Below, piece after piece: positions 16,018 through 25,202 of a stretch of DNA of 64,000 nucleotides. The DNA comes from UBA6382 sp963617965 (GTDB lineage: Bacteria; Bacteroidota; Bacteroidia; Bacteroidales; Bacteroidaceae): contig CAVEQO010000004.1 of assembly GCA_963617965.1 (NCBI GenBank), forward strand, positions 1 through 64,000, written 5' to 3'. Each line of letters begins with the position of its first letter. The stretch's first letter is position 1. The notes below the pieces were generated by a model. That model did no database searches and had not been told where the DNA came from. It was given only the letters and a program-made list of their open reading frames with translations. A program made the position numbers and the translations under genes.

Positions 16018-16045
16018 CCGCCTATTGTATTCCGCCTATTGTATT
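16018..16045. repeat. Tandem 14-bp duplication at the GH95 stop codon
   Basis: The unit ccgcctattgtatt occurs twice head to tail. It covers the last codons and stop of the GH95 gene on minus. It looks like a slipped-strand duplication. The first in-frame stop is retained. Confidence 0.65.
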
Positions 16046-19000
16046 CTGACTTTTTTGGTATAAGAGTCCCCTTGCCTGGTTGTGGCGTTGAGCACTACAA
16101 TTTTGGACGTTGGAGCCACCACCTTTATCTCCGGCTTGTTGGAGACCCCTACGGTCTTGCCGCTCAGGTCAGTGGCTGTCAGACGTTGAATCTCCGGATC
16201 GCTCAATGAGATGCAGCTGCCGTTAATGACGGTATGTACCTTGTCGCCGGCATTTTTTTTGCTGATGGACGTGGCGGTGTTGCCCAGGTCTATGACAGCG
16301 GTCTCTCCGGTTTTGAGCGGAATGGATATGGTATTGTAGTCTTCGGCGGTGCAGTCTATTTCCACGTTGTTTACGGTGACCATACGGTCAAAGACATTCG
16401 GGTAGTGCACCCTGAGGGGTTGTCCCTGGTTTGACTTGACAGTGATTAGTGTGGCTTGTCCGTTTTCCCATTCCACGCCCACTTCGAAGTCTCCGATGGC
16501 CTTGAGACCGCTGACACTGCCTTTTTTCCATACGGATGGCAGTGCGGGCAGGATATGGATGTTGCCTGCATGGCTTTGCAGGAGCATTTCCGCAATGCCT
16601 GCGCATACGCCGAAATTGCCGTCGATTTGGAACGGGGAGTGCGAGTCGTACAGGTTGTAGTAGATGCCTCCCGCATACTGGTTGGTACCGTACGACGTGG
16701 AGTGCTTCAGCGCATTCTTGATTATGACATGGGCATGGTCGCCGTCAAGGGCGCGGGCCCACAGGTTTACTTTCCATCCCATCGACCAGCCAGTAGCGGC
16801 ATCACCGCGGAGTTTGAGTGAGTTTACGGCAGGTGTGAAAAACTCGCTTGTCGACGAAATCTGATCCAAGGGATACAGTGCCATCAGATGCGAGAGGTGG
16901 CGGTGGCCGGGGTCATTGCTGACGGAATACGGCGAGTATTTCCATTCTTTCAGTATGAGGTCTCCTTTCTTCACTCCGTTGCGTGGATTTGTCCATGCGC
17001 TGTTTGCGGATGTGTTGGCTGTATATATTTCTGTATGAAGACCTTTGTCTGTTTTGGTGAGGTAATTGTCCAAAGCTGCGATTTCCTGTTCTGTCACCCC
17101 GGATTCTCCACCCAGAATGTCTATCGCCTGACGGACAGCCTGCAGATGGTAGTATATGAGCTGTTGTGCATGGGCTGTCCCGTCTTCTGAATTGTGGGCA
17201 TCTTGCTCCGGGGAATATTCGTTCGGAGCGACGAACGTGCCGTCAGGCGCGATGTTCAACGAAGAATACCCCCGGTCGTTGATCATCCGCTCCATCCAGA
17301 ACTGTGCGGCACTGTACATGGCGGGAAAAGCCCTGAGCAGGAATTCTTTGTCAAGGGTGTAACGGTAGTGCTGCCACAAATGGGCGCAATACCACACGTT
17401 TGCCACAAAGTAGTTGCTTCCCCACGTTGACATTCCTCCGAATATGTTGTTTTCCGTAAAGCAAGTCCAGCCGTTGGTTACGTTTCCGTATGATGTGGCG
17501 GCTCTTTTCCAGTTGCTGCGGCTTGACATGTTGATTATGTAGTTGAGGAACGGCAGGTGGGTTTCCGTCAGGTTGGTCGGTTCTGACGGCCAATAGTTCA
17601 TCTGTATGTTGATGTTGGAGTGGATGTCGGAGTTCCATGGGGCCTGTGACTTGTTGTTCCAGATGCCCTGCAGGTTGCTCGGCACATCTATGCCGAGGGA
17701 ACTGCTTATTTCCAGATAGCGTCCGTAGGCAAAGTACAGCTGCTCAAGGAACAGCACGTCGGCTTCCGTGCCGGTTTTGTTGGTGGAGGAGTTGTAATTG
17801 TCAATGAGTTCGTTCGTGGGGAGCGAACTGTGTGCATTGGAGAGTTGGAACTTTACGCGTCCCATATATCCCTGGAACGTATTGACGTGGTCGCGGCAAA
17901 TCGCATCCCAACCTTTTTGCTCCGCCTTGCTGACACGGTCTGACGCTTCGGCTGCAACATCGCTGTACAGCCCCTTGCATGACGCACTGTTGGGGTCGTA
18001 GTCCGTCAGTGCGGCGAGCAAGAGGACCGCTTCGCTCGCATTGCTTATCCTTATGCCTTCGTCAGTGCTTGTTATGACGGCATCATCGTCACCCGTCACT
18101 CTGAATGCCGTACTGTAAGTCACGGTTGTCAGTTTTCCTCCGAACGACGCTGTCGCGTTGTTGTAAGTCGGTGTGGAGGCGTTTATGTCTGCTCCCGGCG
18201 CATACGAAAACAGCAAGTCCAGTTTGTTGTCGCCCTCGGTCTTGTATCTTACGGCGATGACCTTGTCGTTGGTGGAGGCTATATATCTGCGCGAATATGC
18301 CGTTGTTCCAGCCGCGTTGGTGTATTCCACCCCTGCCGTGCCGTTTTCGATGTCGAGAAATCTCACGTAGTTTTTGACCATGTGGTCGGAGGAGTAGTCA
18401 AAGTCGGAACCGAGATCTTTCACAAGTACGCTTCCGAAGTTCTTGTACTGGCCGTATGATCCCATGTCGTTGGGACCGCCTGTCCACAGGGTTTTTTCGT
18501 TGAACTGTATTTCGTCAGTGGCCACGCCGCCGAAAAGGCTTGCCCCCAATTGCCCGTTGCCTATCGGCAGGGAATATTCCATCCATGTGTTGCTGACCTG
18601 TGTGAGTGTGGCGGGCTTGTTGTACCACAACGTCAAATCGTGCTCGGGTGAAAACGAAGACACCCCCGAGACCTTGTAATCTGCATAGGTCATTTTGTCT
18701 GGGCTGACAAAAGTGATGGGGTTGCCGGGATCAGAGGCTGTGTAGAGTCCTATTTCATGACCTTTTGCCGCACCCTGCCATTGGTTGAAACGGGAGTTTG
18801 CCACAGATACCGAATTGGCCTTGATTTCCCATGCCGGAGCGTAGGTGCTGTTTTGCGTTTCCGACAGGGAAAATCCGCCCTCGTATTCCACACCTTGTCT
18901 GGTACACAGACGGGCATTGTCGCCCGTGCCTTTTATGTATGCGTAGTTGCCCAGCTTGCTGACAAGCTGGAAATTCGCGGACGTTCCTACGAATTTCCAC

Positions 19001-19611
19001 AACTGGTTGTCTGCCGGGTCTGCCGAAGACAGTGTCGCGTTGCTGTTTGCCCCGTTGTCGACAATGGTGTTGCTGCCGTTGGAGAATACAAGGAAATACC
19101 AGTATTCCTGTTTGTCATCGGAAAACTTCGGAGCGACAGACTGCGCCAGCACGAAGTCCAGCCCGTTGTTGGGATCTCCCGCATTGTATTCGCCAAGATT
19201 GACTCCAACCGAAGTCCCTCCCCACTGGTTCATGCACAGGGTTGATGTCGTGCGCTGTATTTCCCAACAGCCCGCACCGTTTACAAGGCGCAGGTTTACG
19301 GGAGTGGATTTTGACGAGCGGAACCTGCTTGCGGAAAAATAGACATGATTTCCTTTCTTGCTTATGAGTCTGAAATTGTCTTTTGTTCCTATCAACGCCC
19401 ATTTCTGGTTGTCGGAATCGCTTTTGTCGGCGGTGACGAGAACCCCGTTGCTCACGTCAGGGTCTTTGAGGCAGTGCTTTCCTGTCTGGAACTGTATGTA
19501 ATACCAGACGGTGTCTCCGCCGGCAGTGCTGAACTCCGGCATTGCGCCTTGGCCCTTAACCACAACAGCGGCAATCACAAAGGATACCGCTAACAAAAAA
19601 AACTTTTTCAT
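16036..19611 (-). CDS. Secreted GH95 alpha-L-fucosidase-like enzyme with N-terminal lectin-like repeats
   Basis: The 1191-residue protein starts with a signal peptide (MKKFFLLAVSFVIAAVVVKGQG). Residues about 30-300 hold two copies of a beta-trefoil/ricin-like module, each with W-Y, D-N-Q-x-W and NF-x-L-[IV]-S-K-x-GN. The GH95 part follows: LPIGNGQLGASLFGG, FNEKTLWTGGPND, NINIQMNYWPSEPTN, APNEYSPEQ and QIDGNFGVCAGIAEML, which contain the asparagine, glutamate and aspartate positions used by this family. GH95 enzymes remove alpha-1,2-linked fucose, some galactose. The C-terminus resembles a type IX secretion sorting tail, so it is probably exported to the surface. The upstream in-frame ATG at 19671 lies in the promoter, so 19611 is the start. 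Confidence 0.9.
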   Translation of the reverse strand: MKKFFLLAVSFVIAAVVVKGQGAMPEFSTAGGDTVWYYIQFQTGKHCLKDPDVSNGVLVTADKSDSDNQKWALIGTKDNFRLISKKGNHVYFSASRFRSSKSTPVNLRLVNGAGCWEIQRTTSTLCMNQWGGTSVGVNLGEYNAGDPNNGLDFVLAQSVAPKFSDDKQEYWYFLVFSNGSNTIVDNGANSNATLSSADPADNQLWKFVGTSANFQLVSKLGNYAYIKGTGDNARLCTRQGVEYEGGFSLSETQNSTYAPAWEIKANSVSVANSRFNQWQGAAKGHEIGLYTASDPGNPITFVSPDKMTYADYKVSGVSSFSPEHDLTLWYNKPATLTQVSNTWMEYSLPIGNGQLGASLFGGVATDEIQFNEKTLWTGGPNDMGSYGQYKNFGSVLVKDLGSDFDYSSDHMVKNYVRFLDIENGTAGVEYTNAAGTTAYSRRYIASTNDKVIAVRYKTEGDNKLDLLFSYAPGADINASTPTYNNATASFGGKLTTVTYSTAFRVTGDDDAVITSTDEGIRISNASEAVLLLAALTDYDPNSASCKGLYSDVAAEASDRVSKAEQKGWDAICRDHVNTFQGYMGRVKFQLSNAHSSLPTNELIDNYNSSTNKTGTEADVLFLEQLYFAYGRYLEISSSLGIDVPSNLQGIWNNKSQAPWNSDIHSNINIQMNYWPSEPTNLTETHLPFLNYIINMSSRSNWKRAATSYGNVTNGWTCFTENNIFGGMSTWGSNYFVANVWYCAHLWQHYRYTLDKEFLLRAFPAMYSAAQFWMERMINDRGYSSLNIAPDGTFVAPNEYSPEQDAHNSEDGTAHAQQLIYYHLQAVRQAIDILGGESGVTEQEIAALDNYLTKTDKGLHTEIYTANTSANSAWTNPRNGVKKGDLILKEWKYSPYSVSNDPGHRHLSHLMALYPLDQISSTSEFFTPAVNSLKLRGDAATGWSMGWKVNLWARALDGDHAHVIIKNALKHSTSYGTNQYAGGIYYNLYDSHSPFQIDGNFGVCAGIAEMLLQSHAGNIHILPALPSVWKKGSVSGLKAIGDFEVGVEWENGQATLITVKSNQGQPLRVHYPNVFDRMVTVNNVEIDCTAEDYNTISIPLKTGETAVIDLGNTATSISKKNAGDKVHTVINGSCISLSDPEIQRLTATDLSGKTVGVSNKPEIKVVAPTSKIVVLNATTRQGDSYTKKVRIQ

Positions 19612-19641
19612 GGCTGTTGATTTTGGTTTTTGCATTATGGG

Positions 19642-19672
19642 CAAAGATAGCACTTCTTTTCCGGAGAACAAA
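19642..19672 (-). promoter_or_regulatory. Promoter of the GH95 gene
   Basis: TTTG at 19672-19669, a 19-base spacer, then TATCTTTG at 19649-19642: a perfect Bacteroidota promoter. The transcript would begin near 19636, about 25 bases before the ATG. Confidence 0.75.
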
Positions 19673-19744
19673 AGGAAACGGACACATATCTCAACAGTGT
19701 GGGATTTCTTTGCGGGTGTTGCGTCAATAATCGCTTTTTATTGC

Positions 19745-19752
19745 TACTTTTG
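19745..19752 (+). promoter_or_regulatory. Promoter -7 box of yidC
   Basis: TACTTTTG fits the -7 consensus and gives a leader of about 44 bases. A clear -33 TTTG at the right distance is not seen. Confidence 0.47.
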
Positions 19753-19801
19753 CAGTTCGCTAACATAATACTATTTTTTTGACGAAACTGTTTGACTGGA
19801 C

Positions 19802-21676
19802 ATGAACAAGAACACCATTATCGGAATGTTGCTCATTGCCGCTGTAATCATTGGCTTTGGCATGATTAACACTCCATCGCAGGAAGAAATCAACGCAAAG
19901 AGGATTGCCGACAGTATAGTTTTTGAACAGCAGAGGATTTCAGAGATAAAACGACAGCTGGAGAACGACAGCATCATGGTCGCGCGACAGGACACGACGG
20001 GACTCGACACGACCTCCTTGTTCGGAGTGTCCATGCACGGCAAAAGCAGGATGTTGACTTTGCAGAACAGCGTTGTCAAGCTTGATGTCAACACTCATGG
20101 AGGGATGGTCTCCAAGGCTGTGCTGAAAAAGTTCAAGAACCAGCAGAAGACCCCTGTTGTCCTTTTTGACGAAAACAACTCCAGGCTGAATTTCGTTTTG
20201 GAGGCGAAAGACGAGAACATAAACACCGGGGATTTGTATTTCACTCCCTCCAATGCAACGGATTCCACCCTTACCCTCGTGGCAGCGACCCTTGACGGCG
20301 GTGAGCTGGCGATAGACTATCATCTGCGTGCGGAGACTTACATGGTTGACATGACCGTTACGGGCAGCAAGGGGCTGGACAGGCATTTTTCGCCCAACAG
20401 CAGGGCTGTCACTGTCGAATGGTCAGACTCCATTACACAGCAGGAGAGAGGGTATAAATTTGAGCAGCAGCGTTCTTCGGTGACATACAAGGAGAAAGGT
20501 AAAAGTACAGACTATGTCCGTGCAGAGACAGAAGACGAGGAACAAATCAAGGAACCGCTTGACTGGGTTGCCTTCAAGAACCAGTTTTTCAGCTATGTGC
20601 TGATAAGCTACAATGATTTCAAGGAAACGACCGTCGCAACAAAACCCCTGGCACAGGGAAGCGGCTACCTGTCATACTATACGGCCCGGATGAAGACGCA
20701 GTTTGACCCGAGCGGGCAGAACCCGACAAAGATGCAGCTTTACATCGGCCCCAACAAATACCGACTGCTTCAGGAGATGAACGGGCACACCCTTGACGGC
20801 CGTGATTTGGGACTGGAAGAACTCGTGTATTTGGGGTGGCCTTTGTTCAAGTACATCAACCAGTACATAACCATCTATCTGTTTGACGGTCTCACCTCCA
20901 TCGGATTGTCAATGGGCATGGTCTTGCTTGTCATTACCCTGATTCTGAAAATTGCGGTATATCCCGCAACGAAGAAGAGCTACATGTCAAGTGCCAAGAT
21001 GAGGGTGCTGCGGCCGAAGGTCGAGGAAATCGCCAAGAAATACCCGAATCAGGAAGACGCGCTGAAGAAACAGCAGGAAACGATGCAACTATACAGCCAA
21101 TATGGGGCAAATCCGATGGGCGGGTGTCTCCCGATGCTGATTCAAATGCCGATCTGGATTGCGATGTTCAATTTCGTGCCCAATTCCATAGAGTTGCGGC
21201 AACAACCGTTCTTGTGGGCGGACGACCTTTCTACCTACGAAAACATACTCACATGGGACAAACCCGTATGGCTGATAGGAGACCATCTGAGCATATTCTG
21301 CGTGCTTTTCTGCGTCAGCAACCTGCTGTATTCGTGGCTCAGCATGAGGCAGCAGCGTGACACAATGGCCATGCAGCAGGCCGGTCAGATGAAGATGATG
21401 CAGTGGATGATGATGCTGATGCCGTTGATGTTCTTCTTTATCTTCAACGACTACGGTTCGGGGCTGAATTACTATTATTTCATTTCCCTGCTGGGATCGG
21501 CTGTCACCATGTGGTTCCTCAGGTGGCGCACCGACGATGCAAAACTGTTGGCCAAGCTGGAGGAGAACTACCGAAGGAACAAGGACAACCCCAAAAAGAT
21601 GAGCGGCATTGCCGCCCGTCTTAAGGCAATGCAGGAAATGCAGGAGAAACAACAGCAGATAAGGAACAGAAGATAA
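19802..21676 (+). CDS. yidC: Membrane protein insertase YidC
   Basis: YidC inserts and folds inner-membrane proteins, alone or with SecYEG. The 624-residue product has an N-terminal anchor helix (IIGMLLIAAVIIGFGMI), a large periplasmic domain to about residue 350, and the conserved five-helix core from about residue 360. The core contains YGANPMGGCLPMLIQMPIWIA near residue 430, typical of Gram-negative YidC. The C-terminal tail is basic and rich in Gln and Arg, as expected for ribosome contact. An S9 peptidase gene follows after 86 bases with no visible terminator between. Confidence 0.97.
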   Translation: MNKNTIIGMLLIAAVIIGFGMINTPSQEEINAKRIADSIVFEQQRISEIKRQLENDSIMVARQDTTGLDTTSLFGVSMHGKSRMLTLQNSVVKLDVNTHGGMVSKAVLKKFKNQQKTPVVLFDENNSRLNFVLEAKDENINTGDLYFTPSNATDSTLTLVAATLDGGELAIDYHLRAETYMVDMTVTGSKGLDRHFSPNSRAVTVEWSDSITQQERGYKFEQQRSSVTYKEKGKSTDYVRAETEDEEQIKEPLDWVAFKNQFFSYVLISYNDFKETTVATKPLAQGSGYLSYYTARMKTQFDPSGQNPTKMQLYIGPNKYRLLQEMNGHTLDGRDLGLEELVYLGWPLFKYINQYITIYLFDGLTSIGLSMGMVLLVITLILKIAVYPATKKSYMSSAKMRVLRPKVEEIAKKYPNQEDALKKQQETMQLYSQYGANPMGGCLPMLIQMPIWIAMFNFVPNSIELRQQPFLWADDLSTYENILTWDKPVWLIGDHLSIFCVLFCVSNLLYSWLSMRQQRDTMAMQQAGQMKMMQWMMMLMPLMFFFIFNDYGSGLNYYYFISLLGSAVTMWFLRWRTDDAKLLAKLEENYRRNKDNPKKMSGIAARLKAMQEMQEKQQQIRNRR

Positions 21677-21762
21677 ATGTTCTGAAACCATACAAGCGTA
21701 GGCAGATATCTCTCCGGTGAGACACGAGCCCCGAAACAGCCTCTAAAATAGACTATTTATTT

Positions 21763-23937
21763 ATGAAGACAGTACTGAATAAGTTCTTGGTTTTGCTGCT
21801 GGTTATTAATTTTGCAGTTATGGTAAGGTCAGGCAACAACAAACCAGTGGATTTCATCGGGCGCAGCACCGGGGTTTTGAAATCAGACCTTTTGACTCCT
21901 GAGACGCTATGGGCAATGGGGAGGATAGGAACCGCCAGGATGTCGTCAGACGGGAAAATGATGGTTTACAACGTGGTATACTACAGCGTTGAACAGAACA
22001 AGAGCCATTCTGTACTCTATTTGATGGACTTTGATTCCTGCAAGGTCATACAGCTGACAAAAACATCCCAGTCGGAAAGTAATGCGGTTTTTGTCAGCAA
22101 CAACACCCGGATATTGTTTTGCGCCCGGGGGCAGTTGTGGACAATGGATACCGGGGGCAACAACCGCCGAGCCGTGACAATGCATAAGTCTGACGGAGGT
22201 GGCATTGAAGACTTTCTGCTCTCTCCCGACGAGAGCAGGATAGTGCTGGTGCGCCAAGTCGGCACACATGCTTCAATACAGGAGAATCCCGCTGACCTGC
22301 CGTTGTCGACAGGAATGGTCATAAACGACATGATGTACAAGCACTGGGATCACTTCGTCAAGTCCATACCCCATCCGTTTATCGCGGACTTCTCGGTTGA
22401 CGGAACGGGGGAGGAAAAGGACATTCTTGACGGCGAACCTTTTGAATGCCCGTCACTCCCGTTTGGCGGAGTAGAGGAACTCGCCTGGAGCCCGGACAGC
22501 AAGAAGATTGCCTATTCGTGCCGTAAGAAGACAGGACGGGCTTACTCCGTGTCAACGGATACCGATATTTTCCTGTATGATGTGGAGAGTGGCGAAACCA
22601 CAAACCTGTGCAAACCCAAGGGTTATGTTGAACCGGAGACAGACTGTACGGTATCTTTGGAAAACCAGAAGACAAACGCGGACTCGGACAAAAACGTTGG
22701 CTATGACCAGCAACCGGAGTTCTCGCCCGACGGCAGGTATATTGCCTGGACTTCAATGGCCCGCGGAGGCTACGAGAGTGACAGGGCGCGTCTGTGTGTG
22801 ATGGACTTGGCCACCGGCAAGAAGACGTATGTGACGGAATCTTTTGATTCAAGTGTAGAGACTTATTGCTGGAGCACAGACAGCCGAACCTTGTTTTTTA
22901 CGGGGACATGGCACGGAACGACTCATGTGTACAGCGCAGGGTTTGACGGAAAGGTCACAAAGATTACGGACGGGGATTTTGACCATTCATTGTGCGGAGC
23001 CTTTCCCGACGGAAAACGCCTGTTGGTGAAAAGGCATTCCATGAGCGAGGCCGATGAGGTGTATGTCCTCGACTTGGCCGTGCGCAAAGAAAAAAACCTT
23101 ACGAAAGTCACTCATGAGAACGACCATTTTTTCGAGAACCTCTCAATGGGAAACGTTTGCGAACGCTGGGTGACGACCATTGACGGAAAGCGGATGCTGT
23201 GTTGGGTAGTCTACCCCCCTCATTTTGACTCTTCCAGAAAATATCCTGCCTTGCTTTTCTGCGAAGGCGGGCCACAGAGTGCAGTGAGTCAGGCCTGGAG
23301 CTACAGATGGAACTTTCAGCTTATGGCAGCCAACGGCTATATCGTAGTGTTGCCTTCCCGTCGCGGCGTTCCCGGTTTCGGAATGGAATGGTTGGAGGAA
23401 ATAAGCGGCGACTATACAGGACTTTGCATGAAAGACTACCTGTCTGCAATAGACGACATCTGCAAGGAGCCGTATGTTGACAGGAACAGGCTGGGTTGTG
23501 TCGGTGCAAGTTTCGGCGGTTTTTCCGTCTATTGGCTTGCAGGGCATCACGAAGGGCGTTTCAAGGCGTTCATAGCACACGACGGCATATACAACACGCA
23601 GCAGCAGTATGTGGAGACCGATGAGCTCTGGTTCCCCAACTGGGACATGAAAGCCGCTCCTTGGCGCAAGGATGCCGGACAGTCCCGCAAAGTGTATGAA
23701 GATTCTCCGCATCTCAGCGTGGACAAATGGGACACTCCGATTCTTTGCATACACGGAATGCAGGACTATCGGATAATGTTCACCCAGGCCGAGTCCGCTT
23801 TTCAGGCGGCAAGACTCAGGGGAGTTCCTGCCCAACTTCTCCTGCTGCCTGACGAGAACCATTGGGTCTTGAAACCGCAAAACGGCATCTTGTGGCAACG
23901 TACATTCTTCGGATGGCTGGACCGCTGGCTCAAGTAG
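21763..23937 (+). CDS. S9-family prolyl oligopeptidase (dipeptidyl-peptidase-like)
   Basis: The 724-residue protein has an N-terminal hydrophobic segment (KFLVLLLVINFAVMV), probably a signal peptide or anchor. A WD40-like beta-propeller follows, with repeated SPDG/SPDS turns (residues about 50-450). The C-terminal alpha/beta hydrolase domain carries the catalytic serine in GASFGGFS (Ser583), the aspartate in HGMQDYRI (Asp668) and the histidine in ENHWV (His700). The layout matches S9 peptidases such as Porphyromonas DPP5, which release dipeptides in the periplasm of peptide-fermenting Bacteroidales. The exact specificity is inferred. A GT2 gene starts 9 bases downstream, so they may be co-transcribed. 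Confidence 0.93.
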   Translation: MKTVLNKFLVLLLVINFAVMVRSGNNKPVDFIGRSTGVLKSDLLTPETLWAMGRIGTARMSSDGKMMVYNVVYYSVEQNKSHSVLYLMDFDSCKVIQLTKTSQSESNAVFVSNNTRILFCARGQLWTMDTGGNNRRAVTMHKSDGGGIEDFLLSPDESRIVLVRQVGTHASIQENPADLPLSTGMVINDMMYKHWDHFVKSIPHPFIADFSVDGTGEEKDILDGEPFECPSLPFGGVEELAWSPDSKKIAYSCRKKTGRAYSVSTDTDIFLYDVESGETTNLCKPKGYVEPETDCTVSLENQKTNADSDKNVGYDQQPEFSPDGRYIAWTSMARGGYESDRARLCVMDLATGKKTYVTESFDSSVETYCWSTDSRTLFFTGTWHGTTHVYSAGFDGKVTKITDGDFDHSLCGAFPDGKRLLVKRHSMSEADEVYVLDLAVRKEKNLTKVTHENDHFFENLSMGNVCERWVTTIDGKRMLCWVVYPPHFDSSRKYPALLFCEGGPQSAVSQAWSYRWNFQLMAANGYIVVLPSRRGVPGFGMEWLEEISGDYTGLCMKDYLSAIDDICKEPYVDRNRLGCVGASFGGFSVYWLAGHHEGRFKAFIAHDGIYNTQQQYVETDELWFPNWDMKAAPWRKDAGQSRKVYEDSPHLSVDKWDTPILCIHGMQDYRIMFTQAESAFQAARLRGVPAQLLLLPDENHWVLKPQNGILWQRTFFGWLDRWLK

Positions 23938-23946
23938 CAGGAGACA

Positions 23947-24843
23947 ATGGTTTCTATACTCATTCCCGTATACAACTACGACTGCACGGAACTTGTCAGG
24001 GAACTTGCAGATTCCTGCATGTTGGCGAAGGTGGACTTTGAAATCATTGTCGGCAATGACTGCAGTACGGATTCCGTGACCCTGAAGGCTATTGGATGTT
24101 TGGGACAGCTGGATTACTGCCGTGTCATAAACGGAAAGGAAAACATTGGCAGAGCCTATATGCTTAACGAGATGTCGCAATATGCCAGATTCCCGTTCTT
24201 GCTTATTGTTGACAGCGATGCCCGTCTGGTGAATGACAGTTTCATCGAAAGATACATACAGGCTGCGGTAAGCCATGATGTAGTGTGCGGGGGGATTGAA
24301 GTCCGGGAGACCGACAAGTCCGCTGACAACCTGTTGCGTTACCGCTACGAACGGGGTGCGACAAAGTCGCGAGCATTGGGCTACCGCAGGAAACATCCTT
24401 ACGAAAAGTTCAGCACGTTCAATCTGCTGATTCGCAAGAGGGTCTTTGACATGATAAAGTTTGACTCGCATTGCTGCCAATATGGCTATGAAGACACCGT
24501 GTTGGGATTGGACTTGATGAGAAAAAGAATTGCCGTTCTGCACATAGACAATCCTCTGATACACACTGGTATTGACAGCAATGCCTCGTTTCTTTACAAA
24601 ACACACCAGTCTCTTGAAGTGCTTGTGAACCTTGATCCCTTTTATCAGGAACATATCCGTTTGTCGCATGTGGCCCATGCCTTTCAGCGCAAGCGTCTGC
24701 TGTGGCTACCTGTTCTTTGGCACATTATGTTCGGACGCATGGAATACTGTGCTTTGATGCGCAGTCCCAGCATAGGCTTGTTCTGGCTTTACAAGTTGGG
24801 CCGCTTCTGTTGCATATTGAACAAAAAGACAAGGAAAAAATAA
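23947..24843 (+). CDS. Glycosyltransferase family 2
   Basis: The 298-residue GT-A enzyme begins with VSILIPVYNYD and has FEIIVGNDCSTD, then the DxD-type metal site LLIVDSDARL near residue 98. The conserved YGYEDTVLGLDL near residue 180 holds the catalytic-base ED pair. The C-terminal part is basic and moderately hydrophobic, suggesting loose membrane association. GT2 enzymes add sugars to glycans or lipids; donor and acceptor are unknown. The last 10 bases overlap the U-tract end of an RNA gene on the other strand. Confidence 0.92.
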   Translation: MVSILIPVYNYDCTELVRELADSCMLAKVDFEIIVGNDCSTDSVTLKAIGCLGQLDYCRVINGKENIGRAYMLNEMSQYARFPFLLIVDSDARLVNDSFIERYIQAAVSHDVVCGGIEVRETDKSADNLLRYRYERGATKSRALGYRRKHPYEKFSTFNLLIRKRVFDMIKFDSHCCQYGYEDTVLGLDLMRKRIAVLHIDNPLIHTGIDSNASFLYKTHQSLEVLVNLDPFYQEHIRLSHVAHAFQRKRLLWLPVLWHIMFGRMEYCALMRSPSIGLFWLYKLGRFCCILNKKTRKK

Positions 24844-25003
24844 ATGGTTGTATCGGCGGATGTGATGAAACTCCTGAAAATAAAGGATTTGAGAGTTCCT
24901 GTACCGCGGGTTTCCAACTCAAGGAAGGCTTGCCGTTGACACAAGAAACGGTCTCGGAAGATAGTAATAAAATGACGAGTATCCCGATCAGACCGATACA
25001 ACC
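24834..25003 (-). ncRNA. Stand-alone structured RNA, 6S-like in outline
   Basis: On minus, a good promoter (25008-25040) is followed at the expected start site by GGTTGTATCGG (25003-24993). Its perfect complement CCGATACAACC lies 136 bases later (24856-24846), followed at once by ATTTATTTTTT. The RNA would be about 170 bases, closed end to end by an 11-bp stem and ended by a U-tract. Inside are small hairpins (24933-24951 and 24893-24920) and a largely unpaired middle. No credible ORF is present. A long end-to-end stem with a central bubble is the outline of 6S RNA, which binds RNA polymerase. The identity is inferred from shape only. Confidence 0.6.
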
Positions 25004-25007
25004 GATG

Positions 25008-25040
25008 CAAAGATACCATTTAATTTCATAACATGGCAAG
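25008..25040 (-). promoter_or_regulatory. Promoter of the structured RNA
   Basis: CTTG at 25040-25037, a 21-base spacer, then TATCTTTG at 25015-25008. It points away from the TonB receptor gene and into a region with no minus-strand coding gene, which argues for a non-coding transcript. Confidence 0.62.
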
Positions 25041-25202
25041 ACTGCGAATATTTTTTTGCAATAATATTTGTCTGCAATTATACAACCAGCCCCACTTTGT
25101 GTGGGCGCAATATTTTTCATCATGTTAAAATCATTTTTTTTCAGGAAACCGGTTTTCGTGTTCCGCCAATTCAACGGCAAGGGTTATTCTGCCTTTAGTA
25201 GC

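Larger units (their letters stand above)
15539..16035. other. Gene-free spacer between cupin and GH95 genes
   Basis: Nearly 500 bases without a credible gene. Open frames exist on both strands, but the strands encode look-alike peptides because the DNA is palindromic. The spacer holds the cloverleaf palindrome at 15661-15790, a 20-bp hairpin at 15946-15996 and a 14-bp tandem duplication at 16018-16045. Confidence 0.7.

Noticed and set aside
23143..24678. 511-codon minus-strand open frame across the S9 peptidase and GT2 genes
   Set aside because: It crosses two real genes on the other strand and shows no motif, signal or start context.
24725..25180. Minus-strand ORFs over the structured RNA region
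   Set aside because: They run through the GT2 gene, the RNA stems and the promoter and have no domain. The RNA explanation fits the promoter and U-tract better.
24844..25202. Cobalamin riboswitch upstream of the TonB receptor gene
   Set aside because: I looked for the B12 box and the flanking conserved bases on the plus strand and did not see them; the structured part reads on minus.
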